From positions 62,001-126,000 of the forward strand of contig NZ_JASHHX010000012.1 of the NCBI RefSeq assembly GCF_030056575.1: a stretch of 64,000 nucleotides of DNA, read 5' to 3'. This DNA is from Rhodoblastus sp. 17X3. GTDB taxonomy: Bacteria; Pseudomonadota; Alphaproteobacteria; Rhizobiales; Beijerinckiaceae. Under the pieces are notes generated by a model. It saw nothing but the letters and a program-made list of their open reading frames with translations. It ran no database searches and had not been told where the DNA came from. Of the stretch, positions 27,867 to 35,450 are shown one piece after another. Position 1 is the first letter of the stretch, and the number at the start of each line of letters is the position of its first letter. The position numbers and the translations under genes are program-made.

Positions 27867-28643
27867 TCAGATTCCCGCATACCATTCGTAGCCGCGATCC
27901 GGCCAGAAGCCGCCCTTGCCGCGGCCAAAGCCGTCGAGCCGCTCCACCAATTCGATTCGCATCACATATTTGGCCTGCTTGTATCCTAGCTGCCGTTCGA
28001 CGCGCAGCCGCGCCGGCGCGCCATGGCCGACCGAGAGCGGCGCGCCGTTGAGGCTATGAGCGAGAATGGTCTGCGGATGAAAGGCGTCGACCAGATCGAT
28101 ACTTTCGTAATATTGGCCGGTTCCATCGTCTGCGCGCTCGTAGAAATCCGCGCAATGGAAGACGACGAAGCGCGCCGCCGGCAGCGGGACCGCGCGCTTG
28201 AGAATTTCCGCGAGCGGCGCCCCTTGCCATTGGCCGATGGCGCTCCAGCCTTCGACGCAATCGTGCCTGGTGATTTGCGCGCGCTGCGGCAGGGCACGGA
28301 GATCGGCGAGCGACAGGGACAAGCGATTGACCACCAGTCCATCGACGGCCAGCCGCCAGCCGGCGAAATTCTCGGCGAGCAAAGCCTCATATTCCGGCGT
28401 GTCGGGCCGGTGCGTGCCATTGACCTTGAAGTCGGGCGAAATGTCCTTCGCGGAAAATTCCCGCGCCAGCGCGTTGCGGCCGAGCAGGCGCTGCGCGCCA
28501 TAGGTCAGATATTGCGCGTCGCCGATCAGTTCTTCGAAGCTCGGAACATCGGCGAGGCGGCCGGAAACGGCCAGTGCGGCGGCGCCGAGGCCGATGGCGC
28601 CCAGGCCGAGAAATTTACGGCGCGGTAGAAGAATCGGGCTCAC
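27867..28643 (-). CDS. Tat-exported molybdopterin oxidoreductase (MsrP/YedY1-like)
   Basis: A 258-residue sulfite-oxidase-fold enzyme exported by the Tat system (RRKFLG at 8-13). Cys129 in RHDCVEGWSAIGQW is the expected molybdenum ligand. Members of this group reduce periplasmic methionine sulfoxide with electrons from a membrane cytochrome. Its start overlaps the cytochrome b gene by 4 bp (ATGA), and a Met-rich repeat protein lies just upstream in the same unit. This order matches the YedY1-YedZ1-MrpX hypochlorite-scavenging set described in Azospira. The fold is sure; the methionine sulfoxide substrate is inferred from context. Confidence 0.87.
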   Translation of the reverse strand: MSPILLPRRKFLGLGAIGLGAAALAVSGRLADVPSFEELIGDAQYLTYGAQRLLGRNALAREFSAKDISPDFKVNGTHRPDTPEYEALLAENFAGWRLAVDGLVVNRLSLSLADLRALPQRAQITRHDCVEGWSAIGQWQGAPLAEILKRAVPLPAARFVVFHCADFYERADDGTGQYYESIDLVDAFHPQTILAHSLNGAPLSVGHGAPARLRVERQLGYKQAKYVMRIELVERLDGFGRGKGGFWPDRGYEWYAGI

Positions 28644-29500
28644 GGGGTTTCCTCCGGAAGAATTTTGAGTTTGCCGGTTATCATCGAGCGAATTTCATTG
28701 ATCGGACCGGCGAGAACGACCATGAGCAGGTGGACGACGATGAACAGGACGATGAGATTGGCGGCGATGAAATGCAGCGTGCGCGCCGATTGCCGACCGC
28801 CGAACAGATCGACGAGCCACGGAAAGATCGCGTCCATGCCGGGCGACATGGTCATGCCGGTCAACGCGACCAAGGGCAGCACGATGCCGATCAGCCCAAG
28901 ATAGGCGATCTTTTGCAGCGGATTGTAATGGCGTGCGGCCTCGCCTTGCGGAAATTGCAGCTTGAAATGGTGGACAATATCCCGCAGCAGCGCCTTCGGC
29001 CGCAATTGCGCGCCGTTGGGCAGCAGGTCGCGGCGCAAATGGCCGCTGGTCAGACCGAAGAGGTAATAGGCGGCGAGATTGCAGACAAAAAGCCATGCGA
29101 AGAAAAAGTGCCAGCGCCGGGCAAGCCCCAGGTCGCGCGGACCGGGTAAGGTCGCCCAATAGGGAAAGGCGCGTTCATGCCAGTCGCCATCGGCGTCCCG
29201 GACTGCGCCAAGCACGCCGGTTGTTTCGAAACGCTTGTCGCCGAAACGGATGAATCCGTGAGGCGTGTCGGCGTCGCTTGAGGTCGCGCCGATCTCAAAA
29301 GCGGCCGGGTCGCGGTCCGATCCAGATTGCCCCCAATAAAGCGCTGGATGGGCCATGAAAATATTCAGGCCACTCATCAACAGGCCGAATATGCAGATGG
29401 CATTGACCCAATGGGTGACGCGTGTGACGAGCGCGTGCCGCGCGACGAAAATCTTCTTTCGCGTTTGGGCGGCCGCCTGAAGCGGGAGAACGTCTGTCAT
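28640..29500 (-). CDS. Cytochrome b561-type membrane electron donor (YedZ1-like)
   Basis: A 287-residue membrane protein of the bacterial cytochrome b/b6 domain family. It has four or more helices and paired histidines (VTHWVNAICIFGLLMSGLNI at helix 1, WHFFFAWLFVCNLAAYYLF, and a last helix between HFIAAN and VVHLLMVV). It should carry electrons from the quinone pool to the molybdoenzyme encoded next. The ATG at 29500 is chosen because homology starts there; the open frame continues upstream into the mrpX region only by chance. It lies 74 bp downstream of the Met-rich gene. Confidence 0.87.
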   Translation of the reverse strand: MTDVLPLQAAAQTRKKIFVARHALVTRVTHWVNAICIFGLLMSGLNIFMAHPALYWGQSGSDRDPAAFEIGATSSDADTPHGFIRFGDKRFETTGVLGAVRDADGDWHERAFPYWATLPGPRDLGLARRWHFFFAWLFVCNLAAYYLFGLTSGHLRRDLLPNGAQLRPKALLRDIVHHFKLQFPQGEAARHYNPLQKIAYLGLIGIVLPLVALTGMTMSPGMDAIFPWLVDLFGGRQSARTLHFIAANLIVLFIVVHLLMVVLAGPINEIRSMITGKLKILPEETP

Positions 29501-29574
29501 GATGACAACCTGACAAGAATTGGAGTTGGGGCGCCCGCGCGGCGAGACGCGCATTGGGCGCCCCGAAAGGCGCC

Positions 29575-29820
29575 TTACTTGTCGCCCTTCATCGCATCGC
29601 CCTTCATGGCGTCGCCTTTCATCTTGTCGGCCTTCATAGCGTCGCCTTTCATGGCGTCGCCTTTCATCTTGTCGCCCTTCATGGCGTCGGCCTTCATGGC
29701 GTCGCTTTTCATGGCGTCGCCCTTCATCGCATCCTGCGCAAAAGACGGGACGGCGAAGATCGCCGCCGAGGCGAATAGAGCGCAGGCGGCGAAGCGGGTG
29801 GCGAGGGTCTTGGTGTTCAT
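29575..29820 (-). CDS. Met-rich MxKDx pentapeptide repeat protein (MrpX-like)
   Basis: An 81-residue exported protein with a signal peptide ending near PSFA and a mature part made almost wholly of ten pentapeptides of the form A/K-M-K-G/S/A-D. Ten methionines thus occur in about 53 mature residues. It belongs to the MxKDx repeat family. In Azospira the comparable MrpX is oxidised by hypochlorite and regenerated by YedY1. It starts 74 bp before the cytochrome gene, with AGGAGAAGACT upstream. The repeats are also near-perfect at DNA level, so slippage could change copy number. Confidence 0.9.
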   Translation of the reverse strand: MNTKTLATRFAACALFASAAIFAVPSFAQDAMKGDAMKSDAMKADAMKGDKMKGDAMKGDAMKADKMKGDAMKGDAMKGDK

Positions 29821-30307
29821 AGTCTTCTCCTGTTTCAAACGATGCGGCGGCGCCGCGTGGGTTTCCGACATCCCGGACGAGGGACTGCGACACGACAGGT
29901 CGTCGGCGCGATCTCGATCCGCGAAGGGGCGGCGCCAATGACCGGAGCTTTGTACGCCTCGGCCATTCGATGACGGATTCACTTGCGGTCGCCCTCCGTC
30001 ACCTCCCCTTACGGAGGCGATATGGAATTTGTTTCGCGGAGCGGCGCTCATTTTCGCGCGGCGGGGCGCGCCGAGCTTTCTTATAACCAATTGTTTTAAC
30101 GTTATTTACTGAATTATATCGCGTTCCGCAGGCCGCGCGGCGCGCGCCAAAAAAGACTTTCCCGGAATCTGAAACAATAGGGAAAGCCCCGGTTTCCTTG
30201 AAATAATCTGATGCAGTCCCCCTGCTTCGTCGCCAGCGATGTAACGCGAACCGATCGCCGTTCGTAACGACATGCAGACGCCGCGCCGCGGCGCGAGGAG
30301 TTCTCCC
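29821..30307. promoter_or_regulatory. Divergent regulatory gap between mrpX-like and thioredoxin-like genes
   Basis: This 487-bp gap holds no supported gene. It must contain the promoter for the Met-rich operon (minus strand) and for the thioredoxin-like gene (plus strand). An AT-rich part near 30082-30120 contains ATAACC-N12-GTTATT, a shorter relative of the repeats around the CGNR gene. No convincing ECF-type promoter was found. Confidence 0.4.
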
Positions 30308-30928
30308 ATGACGACGAAACAGCACTCTTTCTCGGCGCCCATTATCGGGACGTCTGGATCCAATCCGTCTTTCACCCGACGGCAGAGCCTTGCCGCCACG
30401 CTCGCCGTCGCCGCGGCTTTCGGCCTCGGCGTCGAAGGCGTCCGCGCGGCTGAAGAATCCCTTCCGGTCGAGGGTGCGATGCCGCCGCTGGCGACTGGCG
30501 GGCTTTGGATTAATTCCGCGCCGCTGACCCGCGAAGCCTTACGCGGCAAGGTCGTGCTGGTCGATTTCTGGACCTATTCCTGCATCAATTGCCAGCGCAC
30601 GCTGCCTTATGTGCGTGATTGGCACGCCAAATATCGCGATCGCGGCCTCGTGGTGATTGGCGTGCACACGCCGGAGTTCGCCTATGAGAAGGACGCGGAC
30701 AATGTCCGTCGCGCCGTAGCGAAATTAGGCATTTCCTATCCGGTCGCTCTCGACAACGACTATGCCAACTGGCGCGCCTACGGGAATCAATATTGGCCGG
30801 CCTTTTATTTTGTCGACGCGCAGGGCCGGATCCGTCGTCGCCATTTCGGCGAGGGCGAATATGAGCGCAACGAAGCCGCCATTCGCCAATTGCTCGCCGA
30901 AGCCCGCCAAGGCGCCGGCGCGGGCTGA
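30308..30928 (+). CDS. Exported thioredoxin-like (TlpA/DipZ-type) protein
   Basis: A 206-residue redoxin with a probable Tat signal (TRRQSL near 24-29, then a hydrophobic segment and GVRAAEE). The thioredoxin fold follows, with active site Cys-Ile-Asn-Cys in DFWTYSCINCQRT. FWTYSCINC is typical of the DipZ C-terminal/TlpA-like group. It should act on thiols in the periplasm. GAGGAG precedes the ATG. It is divergent from the MrpX-type operon, which suggests joint use in oxidant defence. Confidence 0.87.
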   Translation: MTTKQHSFSAPIIGTSGSNPSFTRRQSLAATLAVAAAFGLGVEGVRAAEESLPVEGAMPPLATGGLWINSAPLTREALRGKVVLVDFWTYSCINCQRTLPYVRDWHAKYRDRGLVVIGVHTPEFAYEKDADNVRRAVAKLGISYPVALDNDYANWRAYGNQYWPAFYFVDAQGRIRRRHFGEGEYERNEAAIRQLLAEARQGAGAG

Positions 30929-30958
30929 ACGCGGCGTCCGGTCGCGGCGAAGCCGCAC

Positions 30959-31002
30959 GCTGATCATAACCTTATTACGATCTTTAACAGGTTATGATCA
31001 GC
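30959..31002. repeat. Long perfect inverted repeat at end of CGNR gene
   Basis: GCTGATCATAACC (30959-30971) and GGTTATGATCAGC (30990-31002) are perfect 13-bp arms around an 18-bp AT-rich spacer. The right arm includes the CGNR stop codon. It could act as a transcription stop for two converging genes, or as an operator; its ATAACC...GGTTAT core recurs upstream of the same gene. Confidence 0.6.
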
Positions 31003-31618
31003 CCGAAGGACTCCTGCGGCGATAAGCCGCCTGTTTGGCGCGATTGCCACACATGGCCATGCTGCACCAGCGCCGCGCCTTGCCGCGCGTCGTGTCGAGG
31101 AACAGCAGAGTGCAGCCCTCGCCCTCGCATTGTTTCGTCTGAACGAAATCGGCCGTGCAGACCAATTCGGCCATCGCGGCGGCGATGGGCTGCAGAAGAG
31201 CGGCCGGCGTCGGGTTGGCGCGCCGCTCCGCCAGCAGGAAGGGTGGAGACGCCCCGGGCGCCCGAACGATCTGGCTGTAACGCGCGTCGCGGGCGAGGAC
31301 GGCGTTGAGCGGGGCCAAAACGTCGAGATCTTCAGGCTTGAGGCTTTTCCGCAGGCGCGGCGTGACAAAGTCGCGAAACCATTCGCGCAAGGCGCGGGCC
31401 TGCGCCGCCACGGCGTCGATCTCGCCTGGAGCGGCGCGCCGCCGCACCGTTTCAACATCGTCCGGCGTCACAAGACGCGCGGCTTCCATCCAGCGCAAGA
31501 AAGCCTCGCCGTCTTCGAGCCAGTCCAACACGACAGCGCCGGGTGTGGCTTTCGTATTGAGGAAATCGAGTCCGGCGGCGTCGGCGACGAAAAGGGCGGG
31601 AGGCAGCGATTGTTTCAC
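30998..31618 (-). CDS. CGNR zinc-finger (ABATE domain) putative regulator
   Basis: A protein of about 206 residues with an N-terminal ABATE domain (FVADAAGLDFLNT, VLDWLEDGEAFLRWM) and a C-terminal CGNR zinc-finger. The Cys set CEGEGC...RRWCSMAMCGNRAK supplies the metal ligands. Such proteins are thought to be DNA-binding regulators. A GTG at 31618 with GGAG upstream is preferred to the far upstream ATG (31747), whose extension is non-homologous. It is divergent from a hydrolase operon, and related inverted repeats occur on both sides of it. Confidence 0.85.
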   Translation of the reverse strand: MKQSLPPALFVADAAGLDFLNTKATPGAVVLDWLEDGEAFLRWMEAARLVTPDDVETVRRRAAPGEIDAVAAQARALREWFRDFVTPRLRKSLKPEDLDVLAPLNAVLARDARYSQIVRAPGASPPFLLAERRANPTPAALLQPIAAAMAELVCTADFVQTKQCEGEGCTLLFLDTTRGKARRWCSMAMCGNRAKQAAYRRRSPSG

Positions 31619-31688
31619 TTTGCGAAAAACTCCTTTTCGCGGCAGGCGGCGCTTTTCTGAGCATGACCGCTCCGGACGCCGTTGACAA

Positions 31689-31734
31689 GTTATGCTTCTG
31701 CTCATAACCCTATTGACGTAATTTAAACGGTTAT
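31689..31734. promoter_or_regulatory. Inverted repeats between CGNR and hydrolase genes
   Basis: Two nested repeats occur: GTTATG-N8-CATAAC (31689-31694 and 31703-31708) and ATAACC-N19-GGTTAT (31704-31709 and 31729-31734). The second copies the core of the repeat at 30966-30995 almost exactly, including spacer length. The position suits operator sites for the CGNR protein controlling both directions. Confidence 0.55.
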
Positions 31735-31758
31735 TCCATTCGTTCAAGGAGCCTCCCT

Positions 31759-32643
31759 ATGTTCCCCGTCCGCTACCAAACCATCAATGTCGACGGCCTC
31801 GACATTTTCTACCGCGAGGCCGGAGCGGCCGAAGCCCCGGTCCTGTTGCTGCTGCATGGTTTTCCCAGCGCCTCGCACATGTTCCGCGATCTGATCCCCC
31901 TACTGGCGGAAAGATTCCGGCTCATTGCTCCTGATCTTCCGGGCTTCGGCCAATCCGCCCAGCCGCCGCGCGAGGCGTTCGCCTATACATTCGACGCCCT
32001 CGCGGATGTCATGGCCCGTTTCACCGAAAAACTCGGCGTGACGCGTTACGCCGTTTACGTGTTCGATTATGGAGCGCCGGTCGGTTTGCGCCTCGCGCTG
32101 AAAAATCCCGAGCGCGTCGCCGCCATCGTGACCCAGAACGGCAACGCCTATGTCGAGGGCGTTTCCGAGGCCTTCGCTCCGATCAAGGCCTATTGGGACG
32201 CGCCGAACGCGGACAACCGCAATGCGCTGCGGGCTTTCCTCGCGCCGCAAACCACCCTGTTTCAATACACACAAGGCGCCGCCGACCCCGCGCTGGTCTC
32301 GTCCGACGGCCGCAATCTCGACGATTTCTATCTGGCCCGTCCGGGCAATGACGAGATCCAGCTCGACCTGTTCCTCGACTATCGAAGCAATGTCGTCGCC
32401 TATGAGGCGTTCCACGCCTATTTCCGCGCGCATAAGCCGCCGCTGCTTGCAGTCTGGGGCCGCAACGATCCGTTCTTCGTGCCCGCGGGCGCCGAAGCCT
32501 TCAGGCGCGACCTGCCCGATGCGGAAATCCGCTTCTACGACGCCGGCCATTTCGCTCTGGAAACCCACGCCCGGGAAATCGCCGAGGCGATCAAGATCTT
32601 CCTCGCCAAAGTCTTCGCCTGTGAAATGGGAGCCGCGGCATGA
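31759..32643 (+). CDS. Alpha/beta hydrolase, haloalkane dehalogenase/epoxide hydrolase-like
   Basis: A 294-residue alpha/beta hydrolase. It has the oxyanion motif HGFP (33-36), a nucleophile elbow with Asp103 (VFDYGAPVG, in place of the usual Ser) and a C-terminal YDAGHFALETH with the catalytic His. An Asp nucleophile points to dehalogenase or epoxide-hydrolase chemistry rather than an esterase. AAGGAG precedes the ATG. It is the first gene of a four-gene overlapping series (hydrolase, NTF2-like, SDR-like, HAD) transcribed away from the CGNR gene. The substrate is unknown. Confidence 0.85.
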   Translation: MFPVRYQTINVDGLDIFYREAGAAEAPVLLLLHGFPSASHMFRDLIPLLAERFRLIAPDLPGFGQSAQPPREAFAYTFDALADVMARFTEKLGVTRYAVYVFDYGAPVGLRLALKNPERVAAIVTQNGNAYVEGVSEAFAPIKAYWDAPNADNRNALRAFLAPQTTLFQYTQGAADPALVSSDGRNLDDFYLARPGNDEIQLDLFLDYRSNVVAYEAFHAYFRAHKPPLLAVWGRNDPFFVPAGAEAFRRDLPDAEIRFYDAGHFALETHAREIAEAIKIFLAKVFACEMGAAA

Positions 32644-33074
32644 CCGAAGCGCTGCATCTGATCGCCTCGCTGCGTAGCGAGAATGTCCAGTCAATTTCGA
32701 TCGTCCGCGCCTTTTATGAGCGGCTCACAACCGGCGACGTGGACGGTCTCACGGCGCTGCTGGCGCCGGACCTGGAATGGACTGAATTGGAAAGCTTTCC
32801 CTATTACAGCGGCACGTGGCGGACACCGGACGAAGTGCTCGAAAAGCTGTTGGTCCCGCTCTCGCGCGACTGGGCGGATTTTTCGGTCCGGCCATCGGAA
32901 TTTATCGGGGACGCCGATCGCATTGTGACCATCGGCGCCTATGCCGGCGTCCATCGCGCCACGGGCAAGGCCATGCGCGCCGCTTTCGCGCATCTCTGGC
33001 GCGTGCGTCAGGGCAAGATCGTGCGTTTCGATATGGTCGCCGATGCGTCGCCGATCCTGAGCGCCATGGCATGA
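32640..33074 (+). CDS. SnoaL/NTF2-like protein
   Basis: A 144-residue protein of the SnoaL-like fold (IVRAFYERLTTGDVDGLTAL then LAPDLEWTE, with FAHLWRVRQGKIVRFDMVAD at the C-terminus). It overlaps the hydrolase stop by 4 bp (ATGA) and the next gene likewise, so it is translated as part of one unit. Such proteins are isomerases, hydrolases or binding proteins; this one has no assigned activity. Confidence 0.82.
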   Translation: MTEALHLIASLRSENVQSISIVRAFYERLTTGDVDGLTALLAPDLEWTELESFPYYSGTWRTPDEVLEKLLVPLSRDWADFSVRPSEFIGDADRIVTIGAYAGVHRATGKAMRAAFAHLWRVRQGKIVRFDMVADASPILSAMA

Positions 33075-33865
33075 GCCCGCTCACTCACGACGCGCGGTCG
33101 GAATCGGTCGCGCTGGTCACCGGCGCAAGTCGCGGCATCGGCCGCGCCGTCGCCCGCCGTCTGGCGGAGGATTTTTCCGCGGTGGTCGCCGTCGCTCGCA
33201 GCGCCGGCGACTTGGAGGAAATCGCCGCAGCCATCGAGGCGGCCGGCGCGCGCGCTTTTCCGCTGGCGCTCGACCTGCGTCAACGGGAAGCGCCGGGGCA
33301 AGTGGTTGCCCGGACGCTCGAGAAATTCGGCCGCATCGACGCCTTGGTCAATGTCGCCGGCGCCGTGCCGCAGAAGGATCTCTTCGTTCTGACAGACGAG
33401 GAATGGGAGGACGGCCTGGCGCTGAAATTCCACGGCGCGCGGCGGCTGACCTTGTGCGCCTGGGACGCGCTGAAGGCTGCGAAAGGCGCCGTTGTGCTGA
33501 CCTCCGGCGCCAGCGCGCTGGCGCCAAAGGCTTCGCTGGCGGCCGTGGCCACGATCAACGCCGCCATTTCGGCGCTGGCCAAGGCGTTCTCCGAGCGCGG
33601 GATCGAGGAGGGCGTGCAGGTCAACAGCCTGCTCCCTGGCCCGGTCATGACCGACCGCCGCCGCTCCATGCTGGCCCTCTATGGTGCGGCCCATGGGCTA
33701 TCGCTGGAAGCCGCCAGTCAGCGCTTTATCGATGAGGCCAGAGTCAGCCGTTATGGCGCTCCGGAGGAAATCGCCGAACTGGTCGCTTTTCTGGTGTCGC
33801 CGGCGGCGCGCTGGATGACCGGCGTCGCCGTCCGCATGGATGGCGGCGAAGCCAAAGCCGTGTGA
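33071..33865 (+). CDS. SDR-fold protein lacking catalytic Tyr and Lys
   Basis: A 264-residue short-chain dehydrogenase-type protein. The cofactor loop TGASRGIG (17-24) and the NVAG motif are intact, as is a Ser near 145. The usual Tyr-x3-Lys is replaced: in SLAAVATINAAI the aligned positions are Val159 and Asn163. It is therefore unlikely to be a normal dehydrogenase and may bind NAD(P) for a structural or regulatory role. It is coupled by overlap to the upstream SnoaL-like gene. Confidence 0.85.
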   Translation: MSPLTHDARSESVALVTGASRGIGRAVARRLAEDFSAVVAVARSAGDLEEIAAAIEAAGARAFPLALDLRQREAPGQVVARTLEKFGRIDALVNVAGAVPQKDLFVLTDEEWEDGLALKFHGARRLTLCAWDALKAAKGAVVLTSGASALAPKASLAAVATINAAISALAKAFSERGIEEGVQVNSLLPGPVMTDRRRSMLALYGAAHGLSLEAASQRFIDEARVSRYGAPEEIAELVAFLVSPAARWMTGVAVRMDGGEAKAV

Positions 33866-33879
33866 CAAGGAGACTTGCG

Positions 33880-34665
33880 ATGACCGAAAATCCCATTGGC
33901 GGCGGCGCGATCAGCCGTCGTCGGCTGCTCACCCGTGCCGGATCCGCTGTCGCCGTCGTAGGAATAATCAGCGACGTTGCGCCGGCGGGCGCTCGCGCGG
34001 GCCGGGCGAGCGCCGTCGCCTTCGACGCCTTCACCATTTTCGATCCGCGCGCGCCGGCTGCCGCCGTCGAGGAATGCTACCCCGGCAGGGGCAAGGAGAT
34101 CTTCGCAATCTGGCGCTCCCGTCAGTTCGAATATTGCTGGCTCAGGACGCTGAACAGGGATTATGCGGACTTCCGGCACGTCACGGAGGAGGCGCTGATT
34201 TTCGCCTGCAAGTCGGCGAAGGTCGAATTGGACGCCTCGGCGCGGGCCAGACTGATGGACGCGGCGTTCGCATTCAAACCCTGGCCCGACTCAGTCGCCG
34301 CATTGAGGTCCATGCGAAATGCCGGAATCCGCCTCGCTTATTTGTCAAACCTCACTCCCGAAATACTCGCAGGGCTGAGCGAAGCGGCGGGAATCGCGGA
34401 CCTGTTCGAGCATCGCCTGAGCACCGATCTGGTGAAGGCCTTCAAACCCGATCCTCGCGCATATCAGATGGCGGAGACGGCGTTTGATTTGTCGAGAGAC
34501 AGAATTGTCTTCGCCGCCTTTGGCGGTTGGGACGCTGCGGGAGCAAAAGCCTTTGGCCTCACCACCTTCTGGGTGAACCGTCTCGATGCGCCGCTGGAGG
34601 AACTGGGCGTGCGGCCGGATGCGATTGGAACCGACCTCGTCGAACTGGTGAAATTTGTTGGCTAG
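33880..34665 (+). CDS. Tat-exported HAD-superfamily (type II dehalogenase-like) hydrolase
   Basis: A 261-residue HAD hydrolase with an N-terminal twin-arginine signal (SRRRLLTRAGSAVAVVGII). The core follows: motif I AVAFDAFTIFD (near 46-56, one residue shorter than the common DxYGT form), motif II LSNLTP, and motif III KAFKPDPRAY followed by AAFGGWDAAGAK. The set matches type II haloacid dehalogenases. AAGGAG precedes ATG 33880. Export to the periplasm is unusual for this family. It closes the four-gene series and precedes a strong hairpin. Confidence 0.83.
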   Translation: MTENPIGGGAISRRRLLTRAGSAVAVVGIISDVAPAGARAGRASAVAFDAFTIFDPRAPAAAVEECYPGRGKEIFAIWRSRQFEYCWLRTLNRDYADFRHVTEEALIFACKSAKVELDASARARLMDAAFAFKPWPDSVAALRSMRNAGIRLAYLSNLTPEILAGLSEAAGIADLFEHRLSTDLVKAFKPDPRAYQMAETAFDLSRDRIVFAAFGGWDAAGAKAFGLTTFWVNRLDAPLEELGVRPDAIGTDLVELVKFVG

Positions 34666-34706
34666 CGTCGCGACGCCAACGACAATGTGGATGGATGATC
34701 GGCGAA

Positions 34707-34740
34707 GCCCGCCTTCGCCGGGAGGGGAGCGAAGGCGGGC
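34707..34740. terminator. Strong hairpin between HAD and AhpD-like genes
   Basis: GCCCGCCTTCGC (34707-34718) and GCGAAGGCGGGC (34729-34740) are perfect 12-bp arms with a 10-base loop between two converging genes. No T-run follows on either strand, so it may act as a bidirectional pause or rho-assisted end. Confidence 0.6.
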
Positions 34741-34792
34741 CGAAACCGGCGGCAAGGTGCGTTTCAAGTCCTGCCGCCGGATCGTTTCGCGG

Positions 34793-35335
34793 TCAGGCCG
34801 CGTCGGCGTCGGCGACCGCCGGGAAGTCAATTTCCGTCTTGGCGACGTTGTTGTAGAAATTGGTCAGGACGTTCAAAGCGACATGGCCGACAATGTCGAG
34901 GATCTCGGCGTCGGAAAATCCGGCGGCGCGCACAGTCGCGAGATCCGCGTCGGCGACCTTGCCGCGGGTCTCCAGGACTTGGAGGGCGAAGCGCAACGCC
35001 ACGCCCGCCTTCGGATCGGACGAGGCGCCTTTGCGGTTGAGGGCGATTTCGGCCGCATCGAGATGGGCAAGATTGAGCGCAATATAACTATGCGCGGAGA
35101 GGCAATAATCGCAGCCATTGGCCTGCGCGACAGCAATCGCGATCCGTTCGCGGGTCTTGGCGTCCAATGTCTTTCTCAGCGCGCCGGACAGGCCGGTCAG
35201 GCCCTCGAGCGCGGCGGGGCTCTGCGCGACAAGGCGGAAAAGATTGGGAACGACGCCGAACTGGTTGTGAACGGCGTCGAGCATGGGTCGCGCGGCGACG
35301 GGCGCCATTTCGGGGGTCGGAATAGTAAATCTCAT
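34793..35335 (-). CDS. AhpD-like peroxidase-related (carboxymuconolactone decarboxylase family) protein
   Basis: A 180-residue all-helical protein of the AhpD/CMD superfamily, peroxidase-related subgroup. The redox motif Cys75-x2-Cys78-x3-His82 (CDYCLSAH) is the thiol pair that reduces peroxides through partner proteins. It lies divergent from a LysR gene over 115 bp. The context with quinone reductase and thioredoxin-like genes fits oxidant defence. Its partner is not known. Confidence 0.87.
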   Translation of the reverse strand: MRFTIPTPEMAPVAARPMLDAVHNQFGVVPNLFRLVAQSPAALEGLTGLSGALRKTLDAKTRERIAIAVAQANGCDYCLSAHSYIALNLAHLDAAEIALNRKGASSDPKAGVALRFALQVLETRGKVADADLATVRAAGFSDAEILDIVGHVALNVLTNFYNNVAKTEIDFPAVADADAA

Positions 35336-35450
35336 CTATATCCTCTCGATCTGGCGGGACTGGCTTCGGTCGCCATGAGAGAAATGTATTATAGGTCACG
35401 AAAATGAGTAGAGCCGGAAGTATAGAATCACAATTGCGAAAGGCAAGAAA

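Noticed and set aside
29580-29750. CRISPR-like short repeats
   Set aside because: The 15-bp periodicity encodes the MxKDx pentapeptide; there are no spacers and no cas genes.
29575-29778. Plus-strand His/Val/Leu repeat frame opposite the Met-rich gene
   Set aside because: It is the shadow of the pentapeptide repeat on the other strand; only the minus frame has a signal peptide and a ribosome site.
29840-29880. ECF sigma promoter (GGAAAC...CGTT) before the Met-rich operon
   Set aside because: Read on the minus strand the two boxes are 19 bp apart, longer than the 16-17 bp of EcfG-type promoters.
28640-29938. A 432-codon reading of the cytochrome b gene
   Set aside because: The first 146 codons run through the Met-rich gene in another frame and give Arg/Gly repeats. 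Homology and membrane helices begin after the ATG at 29500.
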